From contig CAMPDV010002151.1 of assembly GCA_946699065.1 (NCBI GenBank), forward strand, positions 1 through 64,000: a stretch of 64,000 nt of DNA, in the 5' to 3' direction. This DNA comes from Loxodes magnus (Eukaryota; Ciliophora; Karyorelictea; Loxodida; Loxodidae). The notes under the pieces were generated by a model. That model was not told the origin of the DNA, did no database searches, and saw nothing but the letters and a program-made list of their open reading frames with translations. How positions within the stretch are numbered: the first letter of the stretch is position 1; every line of letters starts with the position of its first letter. Of this stretch, positions 35,997 through 48,809 are shown one piece after another. A program made the position numbers and the translations under genes.

Positions 35997-37725
35997 TCAT
36001 TTACATCTCAATTTAAGAAATTTTAACTGAGGAAAAAGTTAAGTTCAAAACTTAAATTTTATCGCATCAAAATATTTATTTTAAACATCTAAGACTAAAT
36101 CAGATGATATTCTTTCTATTAAAATTAAATAATAAATTAAAGATTTAGTATCAAGAAACCTCTGAAACATCTGCACTGTACTACCATTTGCCCCTTCGAA
36201 ATTATTGGAAATAATCAAACTTTTTCATTAAAATAAACTTATTTCTAACTTACTTTAAACCTAATAACTTCCAGCTTTAGAATTTATCGCATACATATTA
36301 GTTCTATTTGAGAATGGTTAATTGTCTAATTATGTAGCTTCATTTATTTTATTGAGATAGCTTTTAGCTCTTTCCTATTCTTTTAGATTGCTTTTGTTTA
36401 TCAGTGCATTGACCCACTAGAAAATTATCCAGTGTGTTTAGCTCGGTAAATAAAAGGATTTAAAGTGTATTTATTCAGGTTTTTTGCTAAATTCTCTCAT
36501 GCATCTGTCCTAAAGAGTCTAAAAAGCTAGGATACATATAGTCTCTTAGTATATATTGGGGTATTAAATCTGCTCAATCTAGAGATTCCGAAAATAAAAG
36601 GTAAAAAGTCTTCAATAATATCCCTTTTTCTTTTCGAAGTCATAAGCAGCATCATTCCAAATTTCTTAGCTCAGAAGACATTTTGAAATAAATTTATGTT
36701 CACATAAGTACTAAAAAGTATAGATATCATGAGAGAAGTTAATGTCATCATCTGATGTGATTATAGTAGTGAAATTCATATACTTTGCTAGAATTATCAT
36801 CCAATGATAACTTCGACTACAGTAATACTGTTTTATCATTATATCGTTTTAGTATTCTATTAAAAGGTTAAGGAATAGGTTCTTAAGAGTATCTTATATG
36901 AAGTATATTCAACTTGCTGTCATAACTGTGAATTATTTTTGTAACTTAAGAGAAATTCCCATCTTGTGAATTAGCAATCAGAGTTCCGTTTATTTTTTCA
37001 GCTTGATATAAAGTATCAAGAATTTTATTCAAATAATCAGGTCTTTTATAAGCCTGAATCATTATTGGAATTAAAGTTTCAGTAAATTTTTTCCTAAAAT
37101 ATTTGTTAAAATAATCTATTGTTCGTTTATGTTCCTTGTCAAAAAGATACTAACCTGTCCAGAGCGGTCTATCTTTCCAATTGTAAGCATCATTAAATAA
37201 TCCATTTTCTTCTTTAAGTTTTACTAGAAATGTATTATTGGTTAATCTCCAAGTGAATCTTGCAATTTCAAATTGTTCCTTTTTCTTTTTGATTCCATAA
37301 GCTTAGTAATATCCAAAATGAATAGCATTTATTTCTATATTTCAGATTTTGTTTTCAAAGTCAGCTGCATAGACGTTCAATAATAAAAGTTTATTTCCCT
37401 TCAACATATCCAATATTTGAGAACGTTCTAGCAGTGAATCAGTTAAAAAAAGATGTCTCTATTACCATCAAAAAATTAAGAAACTTTCTCTTGACTTCCT
37501 TCATAATATATTTGGTTTGCTTGAAGTAAACTTTCAACTCTTAGTGGTCTTGATACTACATAAGCCTGTAGTAATAATTTTACTCTAAGCTGAAATATAA
37601 ATTTCCATTTATGAACATCTTGCACATTTATTCTTATTAACTTCCAAAAGAATGAGCACTATATTTATATTAATCCTAAGGCTATTCTTTAACTGATATT
37701 TAGCCTTGATTTCTTTAAGTAATTT
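35997..37725 (-). pseudogene. GT13-like glycosyltransferase, broken copy
   Basis: About 95% identical by eye to the intact gene at 47062-48801, same orientation, 11 kb away. Relative to it, this copy has one extra A in a run near 36861-36866, just downstream of the fold region before the DDD motif, and one base fewer near 37450. Both shift the frame. The 5' end of the shared block stops near 37720, and the start ATG of the intact gene is not conserved there. I read it as a recent pseudogene, though homopolymer errors in the assembly must be excluded. Confidence 0.65.
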
Positions 37726-37744
37726 CCTGAATAATACTCTCGCT

Positions 37745-40700
37745 TAATATAGGCATTTTTGAGAAAATTTAAGCTTTGATTTAGGAAACTTTGCTAATAT
37801 TATTTAATTGTATACTTTCTTAGGATGAAATTCTAAAAATTTCCAAATATATTTAAAGAAACTAACGTATAAATGCTATATTTCAAGCTATCTATTGTTT
37901 AATGAATAGAGCTAATTTAATCAACTACTATTATTGCTTTCAGGTTCTAAAATCGCCAACATCGATTAAAAATAATGTTCAGTATTGATTTAAACTTCAT
38001 ATGCAGTATGGTAATAATATGAAATATAAATAAATTTTCTTTCTACTTGTAAATATTTAAGATTCTTCATTCCAAACTAGATATTAAAACTTGGAAGTGA
38101 ATTTTTATTGTAACAGATAGATCTTCTTATAGCATTCTAAGTATTTTTATACTTTTTAACTTAGTTGTAGTTACTCCAAGTTTCTAAAAGCGACAATATT
38201 TAAGCATTTGATATTTCTTTTCTTAGAATATCTTTTCAAAAATGTTAATTTTAGAAAGATGTAGATGACTCTATTTTAGTTGATTATTAGAACTTTTATT
38301 TAATAATATGGTCTAATAAACGTTTATCCTTTTTACTTTGTTAGAGTTATTTCATTTCTATTCTAGCTCTTGTGTTTTTCCAAAGACTTATTAATCAGCT
38401 ATTTAGTTAAAAGTAAGAATGTTTATACAGTTTGCTTTTGAAATATATAAAGCATATTCTGCATAACTAGCTTAAAATATGTTGCTATTTAAAGTACGTG
38501 AATTTGAATCCTTTTTTCTGATATAAATGTGCCTATAAGAAGGAATCTAAAGAATCCGTCTATAATGTTTTATTATAGCATACTAGGTAATTTAATTAAA
38601 AGTAGCTTCTACTAATAGTAGCATATGTTAAATAATTCCTAAAGATACTTATATAATAGTGACTTTAGAAATGATACTTGCTTTAGTTTTATTAATACTT
38701 TAGATTATTTTATTATTCCATTAATATTTTAATTTCTAATTTAACTCCAAATTCTTACCTTAAAAGTTATATCCATAGGAATATTAATAATTATTTTCCT
38801 TTAAGTTATGGCTTTATATTTTAATAGTCACTTGAAATTGTTTTTTAAAGTGGATGAGAAACTAAATATAAAACTAATCTTGGAGTGAAAAAATAAACAT
38901 TTATAAGCTATTAAATTTAATTGTTTAGATGAAGATTATAAAGCTATAACTAATGCTATTTAGACTTAGAGTAAAATTGTTATAAGTATATTTAGCTTAT
39001 TTAATCAAGAAATCCAGACTAATTTTTCCTTTTTATATCCAAAGAAATTTAATTTTATTTGTTCTATATAAACTGCTAAAGAAAAAGATATTATCCCTAG
39101 AAAAACTACCAAGAGGAAGTTTTAAATTTGTGATATATAATTTCATACCTTCTACTATCCCTTTTCGAGATGCTATTCTAAATCTTAAAATTGGCAGAGA
39201 TATATTATTTTATGAGTGACTTTAATTATAAAAAACAGGTAAAAATGTAGATATTTGAGTAATAATAATAAAATAGGTTGAACTATAATAACTATATAAC
39301 TACTTTATAATGCTTAAGTTATATAAAGCTTATAATATAAACAAGCTAGAAAATCTAAAATAATTTATTTATTTTATAATCTTTTGCTTATATAAAATGT
39401 TTAGATGCTAAAATTGTAAGCAACACTTTAATAAAGCTAATTACCTACCTAAAGTTCTTTAATGTGGTCATACCCTTTGTCTTATATGCTGCTAACTATT
39501 TTATAGATCTTAAGGAGTTTAATGTCCTATTGATTAAAAAATAGATCCTTACCATTACTCCCTTCTAAGAGAAAATCTGCTTATTAGTAGTTATTTAGAT
39601 GTAATGCAAGAATAGCAAAACAGTAAAGCAAAGCAAGTAAGAGACTAATTACTTAAATAGAAGTAAGAACTGCATTTCTATAGTAGCTAAACTCATTTAA
39701 TGCTAGAATAATTACATACTTTAAGACTAACATTTCCTAATCTTTTCCAAGAATAATCAAACTATATTCTATCTAATATTTAAGCTAAGAAAGAGGAAGC
39801 TATTGCAAAAGCTTAGAGTCTAGTAGTCCAAAGAATTAACCAATTTAGCAATCCTATCTAGTTATAAAGTAGTGATTGCTACACTAAATAACTAGGATAA
39901 CTACTTGAAGTTCTATAAAATAAGGAAAAATTGCTAAAATAAAGCTATCAAATTGAATAGCTAGCTGTAAGAAAGCAATTTTAAGATTAGTCCCTATTAT
40001 TAGTACTACTAAGAGAAAACTATTCCATTCATTTTTATGTATATGGCTAAGATATTTAAATCAGACATAAGGAAAAGAGACCAGAAGAAAAACTTTTCTA
40101 ATAACCAGTACAAGAAAAAATACTAATATAGCAAAAAACTAACTACCAACAAATAGGAACATTTGAGGATTTAATAAATGAAAAAGCTATTTTTGGAGAC
40201 AGTGAAGCGATAAAGTGATTAGATACATATGACTAAGTTAAAAGAATCTATTAATAGGAATAAAATGAAGAAAACTATTAACTGCTTATTTCAATTGAAT
40301 AGTTATTTAGTAGTCCTTATAACTCAGAAGAAGCTAAACAAAACGAAATTAGTTTTCATTAAAAGCAAGAAGAAGTTAGCCATAAAACTTTTTTATCAAT
40401 TGTAAGAGTTAAATAGCAATATGGAGTCAGTGAATGAAATGTTAAGAAGTATAATTATTTATCTTTCCAAACAAACAAGAGTTGTATATTTTGTGGAATA
40501 GGAATAAGATGTTCAGCTATAAATGGAAGAAATGTACTTTTAAAAAATATTTATTTGCAATAGTCAAGATAAGCCACAAATTTAGAATCATATGAATTTT
40601 AATAAGTTAGTACCTTTTATGAAGATATTGAATACAAAGAGGCTGAATATGCATAAATAATTTAAATCTAAGGAAAAAAATGAGAAATTGTAGAAAATTA

Positions 40701-43330
40701 AGATTATACGATTCAAATAGAATTGGAAAATGGAGTGATGTGGCAAAATTTATCTGAATACTTATTATATAATATTGAATAATAAGGATTCAAAGTTAAA
40801 ATTATTTAGACTCAAAATATACCAAAAAGTTTAGATCATGGATCTTGGTACAACGAAGGACCATTGGTGGCATTATTATTCAAGAATATTATAAATTAAC
40901 AGCAAACTTAAGTAAATAATTTTTATCTTAACCAGTCAATTATATAAAATTAAATAATTCTGTTTTTATGTGTACGAGCAATTTAAGAACAATTGCAATT
41001 AAAGTCTCTTTCTTCTTTTAAATCTTTGAAATAAAATAAATTTGAATAGATTGAGATTTATAGGTTGTAAAGTTGATTGCCTTGATAGCCTTTTTAACTG
41101 ATTTTAAATTTTTATTTACAGTGGTAAGTATTATTGTGAGTGATATTTTAGATTGATTTTCTATGTTTAATAGTTAAAATTAGAATATTAAGTAGTTTAA
41201 TTTTATAGTTACAGTGAAAATAATAATATTTAGATAAGATTAAATTAAAGCTTATCCTACTAAATACTTCAAACATAATGATTGTTGATTTTATTAATAA
41301 TATTAAATAACTATATTTCTTTTTTATCTCCAGTATTATCAAAAAGCCACTCCCTTTTGAGATTATCAATTATTATATATTTAGATATTAATTTCTTAAT
41401 ATTCTATTATAATAGATAAATAACCTACTTTACTCTTTTTCATGCTTATTTAAGGCTTAAACACTAACAAGAAAATAGAAATTTCTTTAGCTTTTCTCTT
41501 AATTGGATTTATAATTAATTAAGGGTTAAAGTATTAAATATAAGGTTTTAACTTTAACTGATATGAAGCTAAAGATAGGTAATTATATTATTAAATAGCT
41601 TCTATACTTTATCTAAAGATCCTTCTATATACTGTAAGTTGATATTCATTATATGATGCTATTTGCTTCTGCTAGTGAAAGACTATAAGTAAATAATTAC
41701 AACTAATTACTAAGCTTATTTGGTAGTTATATGTAGTTCGCTTATTCAAACCTTCCTGGAATCTTATATTTGGCTTTCATAGTTTTGCTTAAGATGTACT
41801 AGCAAAAAATGATAAAGTAAGCTTATAATAATAGTAAGCAAAAGACTTTATTGGCTCTCCTTCTTTATTCTTTCAAGTCATTATTTAAACTAAATTTATT
41901 CCAAATTAAAAAATTTGTAAAGAGAAAGCAAAGCTTATTATATCTGTCTCTGATGGACTATTAACCAAATAGCAAAAATTTAGTTGATGATGTTTCTTAA
42001 ACTTTAAAGTTTGATAACTTTTAAACCTTAAATTTGACATAGTTAAATAGTATATTTTTGAGTTTAGTATAATTATTCTTAAGATAGTAATTCTCTAAAT
42101 ATTATTTTCGAAGTGCGAATATTTTTACTATCATTGGATGGTAACTTTAAGATTTCTTTTTATAGCTTTATTTTTTATTTTAGGCAGCATTTTATAAAAT
42201 AAAGTGTTATTAATAAATTAATTCAACTTTAGCTTAATTATATTTAGCTTTTTTAGTTTTAGCAATCCTCACGTTTTCCTATATCATTATTTTCATATTT
42301 AAATGTATTTTTTTCGTTTGAAACTAACACCAAGATTGATTTTAATATTTGGAGACTTTAGAAAATTTGAATAGTTCTTAGAAAATAAGATGGTAAAATA
42401 CTTAAAGCTTGTATATATTAAGGTAGAGATGAATATAACATTAGTATATAAAATATTTATTTAATTTAAAGTGATAAAGTAGTTTACATACTAATACTTG
42501 ATTTAACTCTCTATAGCTTTAGTAGCTATTTTATATATATAATGCTAGAATTATTAATATATACTTTCATATGAATAACAACTAATTAAATATATAAGTA
42601 TTTAAACTATGAAATTAAGCATCTAAATACTAATGCTAGTGCTATAAATTTAATATGGCTTTGATTAAGTTAGTCACTAGAAATATTATTTTTGCTTACT
42701 TTACTAACATTTATCTCCTAATATTTATCTATTTTTAATAATATATATTGAATATGCCTTCGATGAATATTTCTCTTATATTAGTAAAATATTTGCTAAC
42801 ATTTTTTAATTTAGTCTAAAGAACTAGAAGCTTATACTAAGTACTATATTATTACTATTTCTATCTTACCACTAAAAGAGGATAAATAAGCATTGTATAC
42901 TATAATCATGTAGCTAAATTAAAGTAAAGGAATATAGTTAAAATTATATAATTAATAGATAGTATACAGTTCTTTAAGCTTATTTAGCTTAATTTATAAC
43001 TAAGTCAGGATTAAGCCAAGGTATGTATATAATGATATTCAGCTCTCTATTATTTGATCTCTTTAAAAATTAAGATTTTAACTCCTTCTAATAGTAGAGC
43101 TTAGAATATATGAGTTAATAGGAACAAGTAGGGTAATTGAGATTTAAATTGAAATATTTAATTAATTTAGCTTCTAGTAAACCATTAAGGATTATAGGCA
43201 AGCACTTATATATAGAACTTATTAGATATATCTTAAGCACTATGTTACTACTATTCTTTCTATCTACTCTAATATATTTATTGCTGCAGTTAACTTAGTT
43301 CCTAAGCTAAATACAATCAATTAGCTAAAG
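37745..43330 (+). repeat. Right copy of the segmental duplication
   Basis: Counterpart of 2560-7270. It keeps the full RING-PHR gene and lacks the R1 insertion. Outside that gene (38170-39390 and 41080-43330) I found no convincing frame; the standard-code frame at 41148-41369 is a chance or shadow frame. Confidence 0.6.
39397..41076 (+). CDS. RING/coiled-coil/PHR-domain protein
   Basis: ATG 39397 to TGA 41074-41076, 559 residues in one frame with internal TGAs as Trp (IKWLDTYD, SEWNVKKY, KKWEIVEN). Residues 4-46 form a RING finger: C4-x2-C7, C23-G-H25-x2-C28-x2-C31, then C43-P-I-D46, Asp replacing the last Cys as in some RINGs. A coiled coil covers about 100-230 (LLEVLQNKEKLLKQSYQIEQ). Residues about 330-520 read VKQQYGVSEWNVKKYNYLSF, CIFCGIGI and later LDHGSWYNEG, which resemble the PHR beta-sandwich of PAM/Highwire/RPM-1 and BTB-PHR proteins. 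It is probably an E3 ubiquitin ligase. The last 40 residues are less convincing, so the end may be earlier. A truncated copy lies at 3030-3830. Confidence 0.75.
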
Positions 43331-43334
43331 TTTT

Positions 43335-43875
43335 AAGTTCTTCAAAAGACTTAGATAGTAAGTAATGATATATTTTTAGTATAATAGTATGAAAGTAAAG
43401 CAGTAAAGCTTATATTATAAAATAGCAGTGTAATTTATAGTCTGAAAGAGAAATTCTAATAGAAATTAACTTTAAATCATTTACTATGCTTTACCTTATA
43501 AATCCTTATGTAGACATAAAAATTGCTATTAAGATGTAGATTCAGTCCTATATGGGAAAGATTCCTATCACGCTTAAGTTAGTTTAAAACAATTCCTAGC
43601 ATTACTTAGATACATTATTAAGCTGGGATGCTATGTAGTTCAATCAAGAAAGATAATAACTATACCAATAAAAGTGCTTTATCTAAAATCAAGAGTATCA
43701 AACGTTGCTTTACTCATTTTCAACCTTTTTTCTTAGAGGAAACAAAAGAGCAAATTCTAAGAAATTCTTACAAGTTAATTACTAGAAGTTAGACTATGAG
43801 AGGAATAAGCTGGATAATCAAAATAATACTTTCAATGAGATGTATGCAAGCAATTATTTACATTTATGATGAAAA
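43335..43875. other. Spacer before the coiled-coil ORF
   Basis: AT-rich, with no frame recognised. Confidence 0.35.
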
Positions 43876-43878
43876 CAA

Positions 43879-44743
43879 ATGTCAAGATTCAAACAAGGAT
43901 TCTTTACGACTCCTAAAAAGTAGGAGTTAACGACATTCTTGAAAGGCTAGGACCAGGAAAAGTTTAACAAAAAGGTCACCCATCAGTATGAATCTCCCAC
44001 CTCTGAAGAAAAGCCTAGGAAATAGGCTAAGAATATTATGCGCTCGGAAGTCTCGAATCTCACCACATAATAGTAAATAAGCTATGATTAGCTGATTAAA
44101 GTGGTGCTAGACCTCCAGGAAGAGGTCAAAAAGTTGAAGAAAGACAGAAATAAGTTAATGGAAAAACTTAAACTTCTAGAGGAAATAGAATCGAGACTCA
44201 GGATCTAAGAAAGAGACCTTAACGCATTTTGAAATATATCACAAGACTAGAGCAGTTAATCTCAAAATTAACAATAGAAGCAGAAAGAACTGATTAGCAA
44301 ATTAGAAAAAATAGAAGAAAATCAGTACAAATTGCAACTTTTAATGGAGTTGAAAGAATATAGGAATGATCCAATGATAACTGAAGGTGAAAACAACTCA
44401 AGATTTAAACCTAACTACAAGCGAAAAGATGTTACTTTTGTAACTCTCAAAAGCATCAGTGGAAAAGATGGTAGAAATTTCTCAATTTCAAGTAAGAGTT
44501 TTGAAAATATTTGAAGTAGTTGGAGAACAAAGGGAAGAAACAATACAAATAGAGCTATCACGAGAAAGAAGAAGATTATACTGAAACAAATTTGGGGAAA
44601 TTTACGAGAAAAAAGATATCTAACATCTAGGTGAAAAAAGAATTAAAGGACAACATACATGGCAAGGAGAAGGGTTGTAGAGATTTTCAGACTTTTATAT
44701 TAAGCCTCTAGAGCAATCTAGAGTCTGGCGGGAAAGAGGTTGA
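43879..44743 (+). CDS. Coiled-coil ORF, possibly with a 25- or 28-nt intron
   Basis: ATG 43879 reads MSRFKQGFFTTPKKQELT, then a strong coiled coil (VLDLQEEVKKLKKDRNKLME, then KELISKLEKIEENQ) and a basic stretch. In frame 1 a TGA comes at 44512-44514. A GTAAG at 44492 with AG at 44516 or 44519 would remove 25 or 28 nt, and either joins to a frame reading QREETIQIELSRERRRLYW and ending at TGA 44741-44743 (about 280 residues). GC content is raised relative to the flanks. The layout resembles the element ORFs at 3834 and 11734, and R1 lies nearby, so it may be element-encoded. Function unknown. Confidence 0.5.
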
Positions 44744-44814
44744 AATACCTCCAAAAACGTCAAACACTTAATTTTGTATTTGTATTTATTATTTATGATG
44801 AAAATAACTATTTT

Positions 44815-45060
44815 CAAATAGAATACTTGTAAATCAGTCTACACTGCCTCGGATACCTTTTAATCTAAGTAAAGCACATAGTTAATTTTTAAATATTTGA
44901 TAAAATTAGAAAATAATAATTCTTTAAAGAAGAGATGCTTAAGTTTATGATTTTTCATTTAGTTATATTCTGACCAAGTTTATATTATAATAAATTGTAT
45001 AAATCTACTGAGAATTTACATTGCAATTAAATAAAAATTTAAGGATTTTGCTTAAATGTC
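44815..45060 (+). repeat. Block shared inverted with 33745-33985
   Basis: See 33745. Here it is followed by DNA (45060-45430) unlike the TRIM-like gene, so only the flank is shared. Confidence 0.5.
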
Positions 45061-45434
45061 TTTAAATTTGATTCATTAGCTATTATGATGGTACTAAAGG
45101 TTTTCAGTTTACTTTAGATTTAAGAGTTGTGTTGAGCCATGTAAATATCTATCTATTATAAAGCACATTTGCTTCTCTTATTTAAGTAGTAATTGAGTCT
45201 AGATTCACTTTAATCATATTTTTCTAGTCAATAGAGCTATAAATTTGTTTTATTATGGAAGCTTTTGATAACTTCAAAGTAGCAATTTCTTGTTCTGCCT
45301 ATTCCAAAAATAATTCATTTTACTAACTTGATCTTTCCTTTTCGAATTTTTTACCAAGGCTAAGCAATAAAAATCTTGATAGTTATTTAATTACTAATTC
45401 TTAAGCATTTTTGACATTTATTTTTTACTTACTT

Positions 45435-45960
45435 AGCATTAGGATTCTCGTAATAGATACCTACAAATAAGTAAGGATCTTTGTATGATAAATCACGAGG
45501 ATTCTCTAGCGGTACGAGAAACTGGCTAATGGTCAATGAAATCACGGTCTCAGAACTCTCCTGTCTTCACTTGTTGCTAAACTGAACTAAAATTGGAAAC
45601 ACTTAAAATATGAAGCTGAGCAACTATAATTTTCATTTAGAAAAATTTAATTCGGCTGTGCCATTTAGCACAAGAATTGATATTCCTTTAATCCCTTCTT
45701 ACTACGACCTTCTTAAAGAACTTCAAGAATTTAAAGAAAAAGGTAATTAATTCATATCCTAGAAATGGAGAAAAAAGAGAATATGATCCAACGAAGAAAA
45801 TATAAATCAAGACAATGTGGATCAAAGAAATCAGGCGAAGTAAGAGACATTCAGACCAATACAAACAGTAAATTTGGTTTCTTTTATTAATCGTGGTGAT
45901 CCTGAAAATGGTATTACCGTGCTAATTTATTCATTAATTATATAAGTAATAAATATTAAA
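45435..45960 (+). repeat. Repeat family R1, copy 3
   Basis: Same order of blocks as 3145-3690: CGAGGATTCTCTAG near 45495, TTAGCACAAGAATTGATA near 45665, then the 3' part with CGTGGTGATCCTGAAAATGG and a TTATTCATTAATTATATAAG tail. Confidence 0.6.
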
Positions 45961-45964
45961 GGAA

Positions 45965-47055
45965 GCTTATTTAATTTAAAAATAACTCCTAATATATATG
46001 TTTTAAAATTTAAGCATAAATGAATATAAGGGATTTTCTATAAAACAAGTAATAAATATGATTGTTATCTCTAACGCTTTAATATACTTACTAGTGTATT
46101 TCATCTTAAAAATAAAATCCTAGTGGATTTATAAATTAATAGTTTTAGTAATAATATTGCTCTATAGCTCTCATAATTTATTCTAAAGATTCTCCACATT
46201 TATTTTTGACTTTTTTAATCCTGTTTTTGCTTATTTAATTTATCTTCTTTTGAGTAGTATATTTGTGCCTTACTGAAAGATTTATTTATTCGGTTTAAGC
46301 AATTTTCTCGTTCATTCTAATGATACTAAATTTATCTGAACTGAGATGTTTCTCTAAATATACTCTAATGAAGAACTTTCTGCTTAAAATGGTTTTTTAG
46401 CTTAACTCTTCTTTAACAATTAGGAAGATTTTACTAATTACGATTGATTATTTAAGAGTTCTATCTTTAAGTCTATATAATAGTATTTATAGTTCTCTTA
46501 CATTAAAATAGTCGCTACTTAGAATTAAGTTCTTACTTTAATATTCTTCTTTCAAAAACTACTAAATAAAAATTTGAAGGTCTCGCTTTAGTTTGACTAC
46601 CTATACACTAATCTCATTATATTTCCTTATACTTAAATTTACTATTTTATCCTAGCTTACTAATAAAACTCTAAGCAAAACCAAAAAATAACTTTCACTT
46701 TAATATTATCATTCTTAGTTTTTAGTCTAATACTCTTCATCTTTCTAGACAATTACGCATAAAACGATTCTTTTCTAGATTAGAGTATGGCTAGTCTTGG
46801 GATATGATGATAATCCTATTATTATTTCACTAAGCATAAAATTTGTAATTTTAGTGCAAATCTTGCTTTTTATGAATTTAGTTTAAAGTTAAAATAGCTA
46901 TTTATCAATTTACATAGATAACTTAAAACTAGAACTATTTCATTAAATCAAGTTAAATTTAGTTATCCTTTTTATTTAATGCTATTAAGTATTAACCTAA
47001 TTATAAGCATCTCTAATATATAGAAATCGCTATTAGTATAATTAATTAAATAAGA
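45965..47055. other. AT-rich spacer
   Basis: A plus frame around 46210-46540 is hydrophobic and largely free of TGA, but has no motif and no fixed ends. Not called. Confidence 0.3.
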
Positions 47056-47061
47056 TGCATA

Positions 47062-48801
47062 TCATTTACATCTCAATTTAAGAAATTTTAACTGAGGAAA
47101 AAGCTAAGTTCAAAACTTAAATTTTATCGCTTCAAAATATTTATTTTAAGCATCTAAGACTAAATCAGATGGTATTCTTTCTATTAAAATTAAATAATAA
47201 ATTAAAGATTTAGTATCAAGAAACCTCTGAAACATCTGCACTGTATTACCACTTGCCCCTTCGAAATTATTGGAAATAATCAAACTTTTTCCTTAAAATA
47301 AACTTATTTCTAACTTACTTTAAACCTAATAACTTCCAGCTTTAGAATTTATCGCATACATATTAGTTCTATTTGAGAATGGTTAATTGTCTAATTATGT
47401 AGCTTCATTTATTTTATTGAGATAGCTTTTAGCTCTTTCCTATTCTTTTAGATTGCTTTTGTTTATCAGTGCATTGACCCACTAGAAAATTATCCAGTGT
47501 GTTTAACTCGGTAAATAAAAGGATCTAAGTATATTTATTATGGGTTTTTTGCTAAATTCTCTCATGCATCTGTCCTAAAGAGTCTAAAAAGCTAGGATAC
47601 ATATAGTCTCTTAGTATATATTGGGGTATTAAATCTGCTCAATCTAGAGATTCCGAAAATAAAAGGTAAAAAGTCTTGAATACTATCCCCTTTTCTTTTC
47701 GAAGTCATAACCAACATCATTCCAAATTTCTTAGTTCAGAAGGCATTTTGAAATAAGCTTCTGTTCACATAAGTACTAAAAAGTATAGATATCATGAGAG
47801 AAGTTAATGTCATCATCTGATGTGATTATAGTAGTGAAATTCATATACTTTGCTAGAATTATCATCCAATGATAACTTCGACTACAGTAATACTGTTTTA
47901 TCATTATATCGTTTTAGTATTCTATTAAAGGTTAAGGAATAGGTTCTCAAGAGTATCCTATATGAAGTATATTCAGCTTACTGTAATAACTGTGAATTAT
48001 TTTTGTAACTTAAGAGAAAATCCCATCTTGTGAATTAGCAATCAGAGTTCCGTTTATTTTTTCAGCTTGATATAAAGTATCAAGAATTTTATTCAAATAA
48101 TCAGGTCTTTTATAAGCCTGAATCATTATTGGAATTAAAATTTCAGTAAATTTTTTCCTAAAATATTTGTTAAAATAATCTATTGTTCGTTTATGTTACT
48201 TGTCAAAAAGATACTAACCTGTCCAGAGCGGTTTATCTTTCCATTTGTAAGCATCATTAAATAATCCATTTTCTTCTTTAAGTTTTACTAGAAATGTATT
48301 ATTGGCTAATCTCCAAGCGAATCTTGCAATTTCAAATTGTTCCTTTTTCTTTTTGATTCCATAAGCTTAGTAATATCCAAAATTAATAGCATTTATTTCT
48401 ATATTTCTGATTTTGTTTTCAAAGTCAGCTGCATAGACGTTCAATAATAAAAGATTATTTTCCTTCGAAAAATCCAATACTTGAGAACATTCTAGCAGTG
48501 AGCCAGTTAAAAAAAGGATGTCTCTATTACCATCAAAAAATTAAGAAACTTTCTCTTGACTTCCTTCATAATATATTTGATTTGCTTGAAGTAAACTTTC
48601 AACTCTTAGTGGTCTTGATACTACATAAGCCTGTAGTAATAATTTTACTCTAAGCTGAAATATAAATTTCCATTTATGAACATCTTGCGCATTTATTCTT
48701 ATTAGCTTCCAAAAGAATGAGCACTATATTTATATTAGTCCTAAGGCTATTCTTTAACTGATATTTAGCCTTTATTTCTCCACAGTTTATATTACTTCCA
48801 T
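47062..48801 (-). CDS. GT13-like N-acetylglucosaminyltransferase (MGAT1/POMGNT1-like)
   Basis: ATG 48801 to TGA 47062-47064, 579 residues, followed codon by codon. Two internal TGAs read as Trp. Near residue 225 it reads LIPIMIQAYKRPDYLNKILDTL, which fits the first strand-helix of GT-A enzymes such as MGAT1 and POMGNT1 (a RP-YL motif), followed by ANSQDG. Near 322 comes IITSDDDINFSHDIYTF, the DXD-type metal and nucleotide-sugar site (EDD in MGAT1). NQEIWNDVGYD follows, like the SAWND segment of the family. The N-terminal 200 residues resemble a stem region. Predicted role: transfer of GlcNAc onto glycoprotein glycans in the Golgi; substrate is inference. No strong signal anchor is evident, so the N-terminus may be incomplete. 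Confidence 0.7.
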
Positions 48802-48809
48802 ATTTGAAA

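Noticed and set aside
40845-40950. LDHGSW resembling the LDHG motif of extradiol dioxygenases (DODA/LigB)
   Set aside because: The rest of the protein has RING, coiled-coil and PHR-like features and none of the other metal ligands of that family.
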